A stretch of 20,090 nt of DNA from the NCBI GenBank assembly GCA_002416285.1, contig DICM01000012.1:1-20090 (forward strand). The letters run 5' to 3'. Position 1 is the stretch's first letter; each line of letters starts with the position of its first letter. The notes beneath the pieces were generated by a model, which saw nothing but the letters and a program-made list of their open reading frames with translations, was not told the origin of the DNA and made no database searches. A program made the translations under genes and the position numbers. Source of the stretch: Caryophanales bacterium UBA5026. GTDB lineage: Bacteria > Bacillota_I > Bacilli_A > RF39 > UBA660. Below, in pieces: positions 6,948-14,693 of the stretch.

Positions 6948-8438
6948 ATGAAAGAAAATGTTCAAGAACCATTAAAAAAAGAAAAAATGTCACTGAAAAA
7001 TAAAGTTATTATTTTAATTTCTTTGCTTATTGTGGCTTTATTCCATTTTATTCCAGCTCCAGAAGGATTAACCACTGATGGAATGCAGGTAATTGGAACG
7101 TTTATTGGAGTACTTATTTTATGGGTCACAATTGGTATTGATTGGCCTAGTTTACTGTGTTTAGCAGCCTTATCATTTGTTCCTACCTTAGGAATAAATC
7201 AGGTTTTAAAAGATTCTTTTGGTAATGCTACATTCGCATTTTTAATGTTTACTTTTATGTGTACCTATGCACTATCACAAACAGGCTTTGTAAGGCGATG
7301 TGCACTATTTTTTGTAACAAGTAAAATCGCGAAGAAAGGTCCTTGGTTTTTTACGATATTATTCTTTTTATCCGTTCTATTTATTGGTAGTTTTATGTCT
7401 CCAACGGTATTATTCTTTATTTACTTACCAATACTAGAAGAAATTTACAATGTTTTAGGACTTAAAAAAGGAGATAAGTTCGCTTCTATGCTAATGATTG
7501 GATTAGTTACCTGTACAAGTCTTTCTTCGGGAATGACTCCAATTGCTCATGTCTTTCCTGTTTTAGCCATTGGAGTGTTTGAATCTGTAACAGGTACCGC
7601 CATCAATTATGGACATTATATGGCTTTTGCAATTCCTTCTGGAATTTTAATCTTTACTTTAATGCTGTTAATGTTCCGTTTTATTATGCGACCTGATGTA
7701 AAAATGGTTGCTAATTTGAAAAGTGGTAGTTTAGAAACTCTTAAAAAGGATGTTCCGAAATCTAACTTAAGAGAAAAACTAATATTAAGTGTATTTGTTT
7801 TCGTTATTCTATTATGGGTATTACCAGCAATTATCGATCCAGTTTTACCAGAAGTGGCAACCTTTATTAATAAGTTTGGTTCGGCTATGCCTCCATTATT
7901 AGGAGTTATTATATTAGCTATTATTAGAATTGATAATAAGCCACTTCTCGGAATTAATGAAGCGATGATGAAAGGAGTTTCATGGCCTGCTTTAATTATG
8001 TCGGCATCTACTTTAGCACTCGGTGCTGCCATGACAAATAAAGCAATTGGAATTACGGATTATATTTCTTCATCAATTGCTCCAATTACCGATAATTTAA
8101 CGCCAATTTTATTGATCTTATTATTTGTTACTTGGGCAGCAATTCAATCGAATCTATCTTCACATATGGTTACTGCTCAACTTGTCTCAACAGTTGCTGT
8201 TCCAGTTTTTCTAGCGACAGCCGGATTAAATGCTGCTGCAATTGCAGCGACGATTGGAATGACAGCTTCTATTGGTTCTTCAACACCGCCATCTATGCCA
8301 TATGTTGCGGTTGCTGGAGCATCGGGATGGACAAGTGCTATAGAATTGATTAAATATGGATTGATAATTATGATTGTTACTATACTTACAATGACGTTTG
8401 TTGCTTATCCGATTGCCTCTTTATTCATGGTGTATTAA
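6948..8438 (+). CDS. SLC13/DASS-family anion transporter
   Basis: This is a 496-residue membrane protein with about twelve hydrophobic segments and a charged N-terminus. It fits the divalent anion:sodium symporter/citrate-succinate exchanger group, which moves di- or tricarboxylates or other anions. Two inverted halves can be seen, each with a hairpin where the family carries a Ser-Asn-Thr motif: here GSFMSPTVLFF in the first half and SNLSSHMVTAQ in the second. Both differ from the usual SNT, so the bound ion or substrate may differ. The late segment MTASIGSSTPPSMPYVAVAG is also typical. It lies between the FAD oxidoreductase and a YczE-like gene, whose ATG overlaps its TAA by one base. The substrate cannot be assigned. 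Confidence 0.88.
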   Translation: MKENVQEPLKKEKMSLKNKVIILISLLIVALFHFIPAPEGLTTDGMQVIGTFIGVLILWVTIGIDWPSLLCLAALSFVPTLGINQVLKDSFGNATFAFLMFTFMCTYALSQTGFVRRCALFFVTSKIAKKGPWFFTILFFLSVLFIGSFMSPTVLFFIYLPILEEIYNVLGLKKGDKFASMLMIGLVTCTSLSSGMTPIAHVFPVLAIGVFESVTGTAINYGHYMAFAIPSGILIFTLMLLMFRFIMRPDVKMVANLKSGSLETLKKDVPKSNLREKLILSVFVFVILLWVLPAIIDPVLPEVATFINKFGSAMPPLLGVIILAIIRIDNKPLLGINEAMMKGVSWPALIMSASTLALGAAMTNKAIGITDYISSSIAPITDNLTPILLILLFVTWAAIQSNLSSHMVTAQLVSTVAVPVFLATAGLNAAAIAATIGMTASIGSSTPPSMPYVAVAGASGWTSAIELIKYGLIIMIVTILTMTFVAYPIASLFMVY

Positions 8439-9172
8439 TGCGAAAAGAAAAAAAGCTATTTCCTTGTGAGATAGCTTTACTTATTGCGGTGATGATCAAT
8501 AGTATTAATCTATGCTTACTTGTTAAAAGTTCTTTTGGTATATCTACTTTATCTTCCGTTTCATTTGTTTTATCTTCTGTTTTAAGTGGTCTTAGTTTTG
8601 GTACCTGGACGTTTCTTATCCAAGTAATTACGATGATAATACTGGTATTTATTATAAAAAAATTTAAAACTAGTTATATTTTTTCCTTTGTGGTCGCATC
8701 CTTCTTCAGTATGTTTGTCGATATAGTTACTTTACTAATGAATGGACTACCAATAGGGTTTTGGTGGAGAATATTCTATTTCTTAATTGGTTTTATTGGT
8801 TTAGGATTTGGGGCGGCGCTATTTATTAAAAGTAGACTTCCAGCTATGCCGTTTGATCTGTTTGTAAGGGATGTTTCAGAAGAGAAGCATTGGAGTATTC
8901 GTAGTGTTAAAATTGTCTATGATTTGGTGAGTGTCGGAATCAGTATTACTGTTTCATACCTCTTCTTACACAAAATTGTCGGTGTAGGAATTGGAACGAT
9001 TGTGTCTGCATTCACTATGGGAATTGTTGTTCAATTTTTTGTCAGAATTTTAGAAAAAAACTATTCTTTTGAACCGTATTTTAAGGTTACTAAAACAATA
9101 ATGGAAAAGGGTAATCTAAAAGATAAAATTAATCGTTATTTTAATAATATTTTTCATAGAAATAAGTCATAA
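8438..9172 (+). CDS. YczE/YyaS/YitT-like membrane protein
   Basis: This 244-residue integral membrane protein has about five to six hydrophobic helices. The central LPAMPFDLFVRDVSEE block and the later GVGIGTIVSAFTMGIVVQFF region resemble the YczE/YyaS family of Bacillota. That family has no firm biochemical role. The ATG shares one base with the transporter's TAA and has no clear ribosome binding site, so it is probably translated by reinitiation and works with, or is controlled with, the two genes before it. The C-terminal tail is basic and probably cytoplasmic. A strong terminator at 9193 ends the operon. Confidence 0.8.
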   Translation: MRKEKKLFPCEIALLIAVMINSINLCLLVKSSFGISTLSSVSFVLSSVLSGLSFGTWTFLIQVITMIILVFIIKKFKTSYIFSFVVASFFSMFVDIVTLLMNGLPIGFWWRIFYFLIGFIGLGFGAALFIKSRLPAMPFDLFVRDVSEEKHWSIRSVKIVYDLVSVGISITVSYLFLHKIVGVGIGTIVSAFTMGIVVQFFVRILEKNYSFEPYFKVTKTIMEKGNLKDKINRYFNNIFHRNKS

Positions 9173-9192
9173 CGTCATTTTGACATTAATTT

Positions 9193-9223
9193 AAAAGTCA
9201 TTGTTATATTCAATGACTTTTTT
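9193..9223 (+). terminator. Terminator of the oxidoreductase-transporter operon
   Basis: AAAAGTCATTG (9193-9203) pairs with CAATGACTTTT (9211-9221) around a seven-base loop, with further T residues. The 11-bp stem is A-rich on the left and T-rich on the right, so it may act in both directions. Confidence 0.9.
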
Positions 9224-9238
9224 GTAAATGCTAGATGA

Positions 9239-9267
9239 TTGAATGTGACTTTAGTATATGTTATAAT
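9239..9267 (+). promoter_or_regulatory. Promoter of the first pilin gene
   Basis: TTGAAT (9239-9244), a 17-base spacer and TATAAT (9262-9267) with a TG one base before it (extended -10). Start is expected near 9274, just where the sequence shared with the second pilin begins (9272). Confidence 0.75.
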
Positions 9268-9271
9268 GTGA

Positions 9272-9712
9272 AAGAATAGGAATGCTAGAGAGAAGCATAC
9301 TAACTAGAGGAGTGAAGATATGAAAAAGGGATTTACATTAATAGAGTTACTAGCAGTCATTGTCATTTTAGCAATCATTGCACTTATAGCAACTCCAATG
9401 ATTCTAGGAGTGATTGACAGTGCGAAAAAGGGTGCAGCAGAAAGTAGTACTTATGGCTACATTGATGCAATTGAGAAATCAGATTTAAAAAATATGATTG
9501 ATACAGGAGACTATCAAACAAAAAAAGATGGAACTTATGATTTAAGTACCCTTACAGATGTTGTTTATAAGGGAACTGCCCCAACAGCAGTTTGTGTTGT
9601 GATTAAAGAAGGAAGTGTCGAATCAGGAGAATTCAAATTTGACAACTATATTGTGGATTATCAAAATGGGAAAGCTAAAGTAAATAATGAGAAAACCGAA
9701 GTGAGTTGTGAA
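9272..9712 (+). repeat. Duplicated leader and pilin stalk, copy 1
   Basis: This 441-bp block matches 11831-12271 with about ten single-base differences counted by eye and no gaps (offset 2559). Positions 9293-9518 are identical to 11852-12077. It covers the 5' leader, ribosome binding site, signal peptide and stalk. Most differences fall after 9518. Confidence 0.9.
9282..9298 (+). promoter_or_regulatory. Leader hairpin of the first pilin gene
   Basis: ATGCT (9282-9286) and AGCAT (9294-9298) form a short stem with an AGAGAGA loop. The same hairpin precedes the second pilin with one base changed in the loop only. It lies nine bases before GAGGAGTG, so a role in mRNA stability or translation is possible but unproven. 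Confidence 0.5.
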
Positions 9713-11641
9713 GCAACGCCGACTCCTGAAAACGAAGTTGGATTTGATACAACAAAAGGAGTAAATAAACCACAATTATCAAGTGGGATGATACCGATCA
9801 AATGGAATGGGAGCGATTGGGTAACAACTGATGAAAATGATTCAGATTGGTACGATTACGCAAATAAAAAATGGGCAAATATGGCGACTATCGATAAAAC
9901 AAAAGTGATTGATTATTCAGGAAATAAAAATATAGGAAGTATTGCTGGTGCTACCCAACAAGAAGATGGTTTTTATTTTGATGGAATAGATGATTATATT
10001 TCAGTTAGCAATCAATTAAAAAACTACAATTTTAATAATAGTATTTCTTTGACAGTAAGATTTAATATGAAGACAATAAATAAATCAAATGATCGTGCTA
10101 TATTTGGAAATTGGGAGAATGGCGGTGGTGGCATCTCAATAAATAAGAATAACTCAATCGATTTTAAATTATATATTGGTGGAAGTTATAGGCTTGTCCA
10201 ATCTATAATTAAAATTGAGGCGAATAAATATTATACGATTGTTGGAACCTATGATGGAAGTCAAATGAAATTATACATTAATGGACAACTTGATAATACT
10301 TTTGCAATTAGTGGAAACATTTTAGCATCTACAGTCTCTTTTGGTGTTGCTGCTAATCCGAATTCTTCTTCTTATGTAGATTATTCTGATGCAATAATAA
10401 GTGATATTGGTATATATAAAACTGCTTTAACTGATACGCAAATATCTACGAACTTTTGTGATAATGTAAATTTTATCAAAGAAAATTCATTGTTAATATA
10501 TAATTTTAAAAATGAGAATAATTTTAATAATACGATTATTGATATTAATAATATTAATACAATGTGGGTGTGGATTCCAAGATATGCCTATAAAATTACA
10601 AGTGGATACCATAGTAGTACAACAGGAACAATTGACTTGAAGTTCTTAAAAGGAACAAGTGATACAGCTGTTGATAATACAAAAGTAGAAACAACAGGTT
10701 ATGTAGCTGGAACCAAAGATACATCAATGCATTATTTTACCCATTCAGCTTTTCAAAACGATATTAATCAGTTGGGTTATTGGGTAGCAAAATTTGAACC
10801 AACGGCAGTAGAGGGCGTAGTGAATGGATACTATTCAAATTGGTCATGCCCAATTACAGGTGACAACGTCAGTACTAAAACAATAAAAGTAGTACCAAAT
10901 ACAACTAGTTGGCGATGTATAAATAATAAGAATGCTTATAATGCAAGTATTGCAATGAAAACAAATGAAATTTACGGGTGGCAATCAAGTAGTGTCGACA
11001 CGCATATAGCAACAAATCTAGAATGGGGAGCAGTTTATTATTTGACTCTATCAAAGTATGGAGCAAACACGGACGAAGTTTATATTAATAATAGTCAAAC
11101 GTATACAACAGGATGTGCAGGGAATACCGCATCTGCATCATCATATAATGGATGCCAAAATATATATAACACTGAAACGGGAGTAAAAGCCAGTACAACA
11201 CAGAACATTACTGGAATCTATGATATGAGTGGTGGATCTTGGGAAAAAACGATGGCCGTTTATAATAATTTAATGGCAAGCAGCGGATTTACAATTGCTG
11301 AATATGATAGTATTCCGTCATATCATATAACAAAGTATACAGTTGCAGGAAATAATATGTTAAACGGAATCGGTATGAATTACGATGCAACAATATATGG
11401 TGATGGAGTATATGAGACAAGTGCAGAAGCTAATCGTTGGAATGGAACAACTTGGAGTGGTACAGATAGAGGTGGATGGGGTACAGAATATAGTTATTTA
11501 CCATATACCTCTGGTCCGTGGTTTTATCGTGGCACCATTTTCAATAGCACATCGCTTGCTGGTATTGGGGGTTTCTATGCGCCGAATGGTGGAGCTTACA
11601 GTGATAACTCTTTCCGCCCAATTGTATCAGTAATAAAATAA
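9320..11641 (+). CDS. Prepilin-type surface protein with LamG-like insert and FGE/C-type-lectin-like head
   Basis: This 773-residue protein starts with a class III signal peptide: MKKG then FTLIELL, with Glu at +5 after the cleavage site, and a hydrophobic helix to about residue 30. A stalk follows to about 130 with Cys92 and Cys130 as a likely disulfide pair. Residues about 195-400 look like a LamG/concanavalin-like jelly roll (FDGIDDYISV, KLYINGQLDN, ISDIGIYKTALTDTQI). From about 416 (WVWIPRYAYKI) comes a head shared with the next gene, with DMSGGSWE, TNLEWGAV and the end SFRPIVSVIK, as in FGE-sulfatase/C-type-lectin folds. It is probably exported and assembled or anchored at the surface as an adhesin. 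No pilus machinery gene is near. ATG 9320 follows GAGGAGTG. Confidence 0.85.
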   Translation: MKKGFTLIELLAVIVILAIIALIATPMILGVIDSAKKGAAESSTYGYIDAIEKSDLKNMIDTGDYQTKKDGTYDLSTLTDVVYKGTAPTAVCVVIKEGSVESGEFKFDNYIVDYQNGKAKVNNEKTEVSCEATPTPENEVGFDTTKGVNKPQLSSGMIPIKWNGSDWVTTDENDSDWYDYANKKWANMATIDKTKVIDYSGNKNIGSIAGATQQEDGFYFDGIDDYISVSNQLKNYNFNNSISLTVRFNMKTINKSNDRAIFGNWENGGGGISINKNNSIDFKLYIGGSYRLVQSIIKIEANKYYTIVGTYDGSQMKLYINGQLDNTFAISGNILASTVSFGVAANPNSSSYVDYSDAIISDIGIYKTALTDTQISTNFCDNVNFIKENSLLIYNFKNENNFNNTIIDINNINTMWVWIPRYAYKITSGYHSSTTGTIDLKFLKGTSDTAVDNTKVETTGYVAGTKDTSMHYFTHSAFQNDINQLGYWVAKFEPTAVEGVVNGYYSNWSCPITGDNVSTKTIKVVPNTTSWRCINNKNAYNASIAMKTNEIYGWQSSSVDTHIATNLEWGAVYYLTLSKYGANTDEVYINNSQTYTTGCAGNTASASSYNGCQNIYNTETGVKASTTQNITGIYDMSGGSWEKTMAVYNNLMASSGFTIAEYDSIPSYHITKYTVAGNNMLNGIGMNYDATIYGDGVYETSAEANRWNGTTWSGTDRGGWGTEYSYLPYTSGPWFYRGTIFNSTSLAGIGGFYAPNGGAYSDNSFRPIVSVIK

Positions 11642-11710
11642 ATACGACTAAAGAATAATTGATTTTTCCTAAACTGATTATTGCTATATAACAAATTTTA
11701 AATAGAAGAT

Positions 11711-11735
11711 GAAAGTTGTATAACTTTCTTTTTTT
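11711..11735 (+). terminator. Terminator after the first pilin gene
   Basis: GAAAGTT (11711-11717) pairs with AACTTTC (11722-11728) around GTAT, followed by a run of seven T residues. It shows that the two pilin genes are separate transcription units. Confidence 0.8.
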
Positions 11736-11797
11736 GATGAATAAGTAATTGGAAATTATAGTAATAATCTTTAAGCAAATTTTGTATTTGTGATTAC

Positions 11798-11826
11798 TTG
11801 TAATTTGACAGTAATTATGCTATTCT
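11798..11826 (+). promoter_or_regulatory. Promoter of the second pilin gene
   Basis: Aligned with the first pilin promoter, TTGTAA (11798-11803), a 17-base spacer and TATTCT (11821-11826) with TG one base before it (extended -10). An alternative is TTGACA at 11805 with TATGAA at 11827, spaced 16. Upstream sequence is not conserved with copy 1, so the two genes may have different strength. Confidence 0.5.
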
Positions 11827-11830
11827 TATG

Positions 11831-12271
11831 AAGAATAGGAATGCTAGAGATAAGCATACTAACTAGAGGAGTGAAGATATGAAAAAGGGATTTACATTAA
11901 TAGAGTTACTAGCAGTCATTGTCATTTTAGCAATCATTGCACTTATAGCAACTCCAATGATTCTAGGAGTGATTGACAGTGCGAAAAAGGGTGCAGCAGA
12001 AAGTAGTACTTATGGCTACATTGATGCAATTGAGAAATCAGATTTAAAAAATATGATTGATACAGGAGACTATCAAATAAAAAAAGATGGAACTTATGAT
12101 TTAAGTACCCTTACAGATATTGTTTATAAAGGAACAGCCCCAACAGCAGTTTGTGTTGTGATTAAAGAAGGAAGTGTCGAATCAGGAGAATTCAAATTTG
12201 ACAAATATATAGTGGATTACCAAAATGGAAAAGCGAAAGTAAATAATGAGAAAACCGAAGTGAGTTGTGAA
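11831..12271 (+). repeat. Duplicated leader and pilin stalk, copy 2
   Basis: Second copy of the 441-bp block described at 9272-9712. The first mismatch is at 11851 (loop of the leader hairpin); then there is none until 12078. Confidence 0.9.
11841..11857 (+). promoter_or_regulatory. Leader hairpin of the second pilin gene
   Basis: Same ATGCT/AGCAT stem as at 9282-9298; the loop is AGAGATA, so the only change does not touch the stem. Confidence 0.5.
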
Positions 12272-13537
12272 CCACCAACTCCTAAAATAGTGTTTGATGA
12301 AGAAAAGGGAGTTAATATTCCTCAATTAAGTGAGGGAATGACTCCAATCAAATGGGATAGTAGTAACAATGAAATAGAAACTACAGCCGATGATCCAGAC
12401 TGGTATGACTATAGTATTCAAAAGTGGGCGAATGTAAAAACAAAAGATGGATCTTATTTTGTATGGATACCAAGATATGCTTATAAAATAACGAGTGGAT
12501 ATCATTTAAGTGCCACTGGAGCGATTGATATTAAATTTTTAAAAGGGATTAGTGATACCACTGTTGATGGAACAAGTATTGAAACGAGTGGATATATAGT
12601 TGGAACCAAAGATACATCAATGCATTATTTTACCCATCCGGCTTTTCAAAATGATATTAATCAGTTAGGTTATTGGGTAGCAAAGTTTGAACCAACTGCG
12701 GTTGAGGGAGTCGCAAATGGATATACTTCCGATTATAGTTGTCCTTCTACTGCTGACAATGTGATAACAAAAACAATCAAAGTGGAGCCAAATGTACAAA
12801 GTTGGCGATGTATTACTGTTGCTAATGCTTACAATACAAGTTTAAAAATGAAAGATAAAAAAGAAATTTATGGATGGAATCAAGCTGAAGTAGATACCCA
12901 TATCATGACAAACTTAGAGTGGGGAGCAGTAGCATATCTCGCCATATCAAAATATGGGACCAATCGAGCAGAGGTCTATATTAATAATAGTCAGACATAT
13001 ACAACTGGTTGTGCTGGAGCTTCTGTATCAGCATCAGCTTATAATGGTTGTTACTATAAGTACAATACAGTGGGTGGAGTTAAAGCTAGCACAACATATA
13101 ATATTACTGGAATATATGACATGCGAGGTAGTGCACCAGAAATGCTGATGGGAGTTTATAATGAATTGCCAGCAAGTAGTGGATTTACTATAGAGGAATT
13201 GTCAAATCTTTCAAAAAACCACATCACAAAGTATGTAACAGAAGCAGGAGATCTCTTAAATGGTGTTGGGATGAATTATGACTTGAATGTTTACGGGGAT
13301 GCTATGTATGAAACAAGCAATAATGCTTATCGTTATAATGGATCAACATGGGTTGGAAATCAATTATCCGGATGGTTTGGTGATCAAACTAATTTAACAT
13401 ATGGTGCCATGCCATGGTTTGTATATGGTGGTAGCTTTGTAATGCATGCTAATTCAGGTTTATACTCTTTTGTCCGACAAACGGGTGGGATTAACGGATT
13501 AGTTTCCTTTCGACCAATTGTATCGGTAATAAAATAA
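11879..13537 (+). CDS. Prepilin-type surface protein with FGE/C-type-lectin-like head
   Basis: This 552-residue paralogue of the preceding gene has the same class III signal peptide (MKKG-FTLIELL) and stalk, almost identical to about residue 131, including Cys92 and Cys130. A short linker replaces the LamG-like insert; the head begins at about 195 (VWIPRYAYKI). Conserved head features are the YWVAKFEPTA block, four cysteines (CPST, SWRC, TTGC, YNGC), TNLEWGAVAYL, GIYDMRGSAPE where the first protein has DMSGGSWE, and the final SFRPIVSVIK. The last 40-50 residues before that end differ strongly from the first protein. It is likely an exported adhesin or minor pilin of unknown ligand. It has its own promoter and terminator. 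ATG 11879 follows GAGGAGTG. Confidence 0.85.
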   Translation: MKKGFTLIELLAVIVILAIIALIATPMILGVIDSAKKGAAESSTYGYIDAIEKSDLKNMIDTGDYQIKKDGTYDLSTLTDIVYKGTAPTAVCVVIKEGSVESGEFKFDKYIVDYQNGKAKVNNEKTEVSCEPPTPKIVFDEEKGVNIPQLSEGMTPIKWDSSNNEIETTADDPDWYDYSIQKWANVKTKDGSYFVWIPRYAYKITSGYHLSATGAIDIKFLKGISDTTVDGTSIETSGYIVGTKDTSMHYFTHPAFQNDINQLGYWVAKFEPTAVEGVANGYTSDYSCPSTADNVITKTIKVEPNVQSWRCITVANAYNTSLKMKDKKEIYGWNQAEVDTHIMTNLEWGAVAYLAISKYGTNRAEVYINNSQTYTTGCAGASVSASAYNGCYYKYNTVGGVKASTTYNITGIYDMRGSAPEMLMGVYNELPASSGFTIEELSNLSKNHITKYVTEAGDLLNGVGMNYDLNVYGDAMYETSNNAYRYNGSTWVGNQLSGWFGDQTNLTYGAMPWFVYGGSFVMHANSGLYSFVRQTGGINGLVSFRPIVSVIK

Positions 13538-13544
13538 TGTTTTA

Positions 13545-13566
13545 GGGTCTAATTAGACTCTTTTTT
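13545..13566 (+). terminator. Terminator after the second pilin gene
   Basis: GGGTCT (13545-13550) pairs with AGACTC (13555-13560) including one G-T pair, loop AATT, followed by six T residues. Confidence 0.8.
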
Positions 13567-13584
13567 ATTTCTTTAAAAAAATCC

Positions 13585-13613
13585 TTGATTTTTCTAAATT
13601 TTACCTATATACT
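13585..13613 (+). promoter_or_regulatory. Promoter of the ABC exporter operon
   Basis: TTGATT (13585-13590), a 17-base spacer and TATACT (13608-13613). Start near 13620 would give a leader of about 90 bases; I see no known regulatory RNA in it. Confidence 0.6.
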
Positions 13614-13709
13614 TAATATGACTTGCTCAAAAATATACATATTGAATACTTCATCAAGAACTACATATCAAATATGTTGTTTTTTGCGTCGGTAAAGAGG
13701 AGGGATAAG

Positions 13710-14693
13710 ATGTCGTATATTGAAGTGAAAAACATTCAAAAGCAATTTAAAGTTGCAAAAAGAAAAAGTGGTGTTAAAGCTACTTTAAAAAACTTTATTA
13801 AAAGAGAATATAAGTATATCGATGCAATAAAAGATATATCATTCGAAGTTGATAAAGGAGAAATTGTCGGTTATATCGGTCCAAATGGAGCTGGTAAATC
13901 AACGACAATTAAAATACTGAGTGGAATTTTAATCCCAGATAATGGAGTATGTAAGATTAATAACATGGTCCCATGGCTTTCTAGAGAAAAGTATGTTTCT
14001 AGAATTGGGGTTGTATTCGGGCAACGAAGCCAACTTTGGTGGGACATTCCGGCTGTGGATACTTTTGACTTACTACGTGATATTTATAAATTAGATAACG
14101 ATGAATATCAAAAAACAAAAGAAGAACTAGTTCATTTGTTAAATATTCAGGGAATTATTGAAGTACCAGTAAGACAATTAAGTCTCGGTCAACGAATGAG
14201 ATGTGAAATAGCTGCATCTTTATTACACAAACCTGAGATTTTATTTTTAGATGAACCGACCATTGGCCTTGATGCCGTTTCTAAAAAGATTGTCCGTGAT
14301 TTTATAAAAAGAATTAATAGAGAACAAAATGTTACAGTTATCTTAACAACTCATGATATGAACGATATTGAATCTCTGGCAAAAAGAATTATTTTAATCG
14401 GTAAAGGTGAAATTTTATATGATGGCTCCTTAAAAAAATTAAAAAGTCGTTATGATACTTACAAATATGTAAAGATATATACGAAAGATAAAATTGCAAG
14501 ATTAAAGAAAAAAGGTATTATATCTCAAGTAAAACAGGATGATTGTTATCAGTTCACAATTGATACAATTGATTTAGATGTATCTTCCTTTTTAAATTAT
14601 ATCTCCTGTAAAATCAATATTTTAGATATCGATATAGAACATGAAAATATAGATGACATCATTGTTAAACTTTATGAGGAATATCAAATATGA
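13710..14693 (+). CDS. ABC transporter ATP-binding protein (COG4586 type)
   Basis: This 327-residue cytoplasmic ATPase powers an ABC-2 type exporter. Walker A is GPNGAGKS (57-64), the Q-loop region is VFGQRSQLWWD, the signature is LSLGQ (157-161), Walker B is ILFLDEP with Asp181 and Glu182, and the H-loop is His215 (TTHDM). All catalytic residues are present. The FGQRSQLWWD block and the C-terminal extension of about 90 residues point to the uncharacterised ATPase group that pairs with PF06182-like permeases, as here. An upstream in-frame ATG at 13623 has no ribosome binding site; ATG 13710 follows GAGGAGGG and is preferred. The stop overlaps the start of the first permease (ATGA). Substrate unknown. 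Confidence 0.92.
   Translation: MSYIEVKNIQKQFKVAKRKSGVKATLKNFIKREYKYIDAIKDISFEVDKGEIVGYIGPNGAGKSTTIKILSGILIPDNGVCKINNMVPWLSREKYVSRIGVVFGQRSQLWWDIPAVDTFDLLRDIYKLDNDEYQKTKEELVHLLNIQGIIEVPVRQLSLGQRMRCEIAASLLHKPEILFLDEPTIGLDAVSKKIVRDFIKRINREQNVTVILTTHDMNDIESLAKRIILIGKGEILYDGSLKKLKSRYDTYKYVKIYTKDKIARLKKKGIISQVKQDDCYQFTIDTIDLDVSSFLNYISCKINILDIDIEHENIDDIIVKLYEEYQI

Noticed and set aside
8132..8353. Plus-strand cysteine- and serine-rich frame inside the SLC13 gene
   Set aside because: It is an out-of-frame shadow of Ala/Ser-rich membrane helices, with no ribosome binding site.
9272..12271. Composite transposon or IS as the cause of the pilin repeat
   Set aside because: The repeated block is coding sequence plus leader; no transposase, terminal inverted repeats or target duplications flank it.
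9320..13537. Complete diversity-generating retroelement
   Set aside because: No reverse transcriptase, accessory gene or template repeat was found in the window; only the target-like architecture is present.
13623..13709. Longer N-terminus for the ABC ATPase
   Set aside because: No ribosome binding site before 13623, almost no room after the promoter at 13585-13613, and the added residues do not look like the family. ATG 13710 follows GAGGAGGG.
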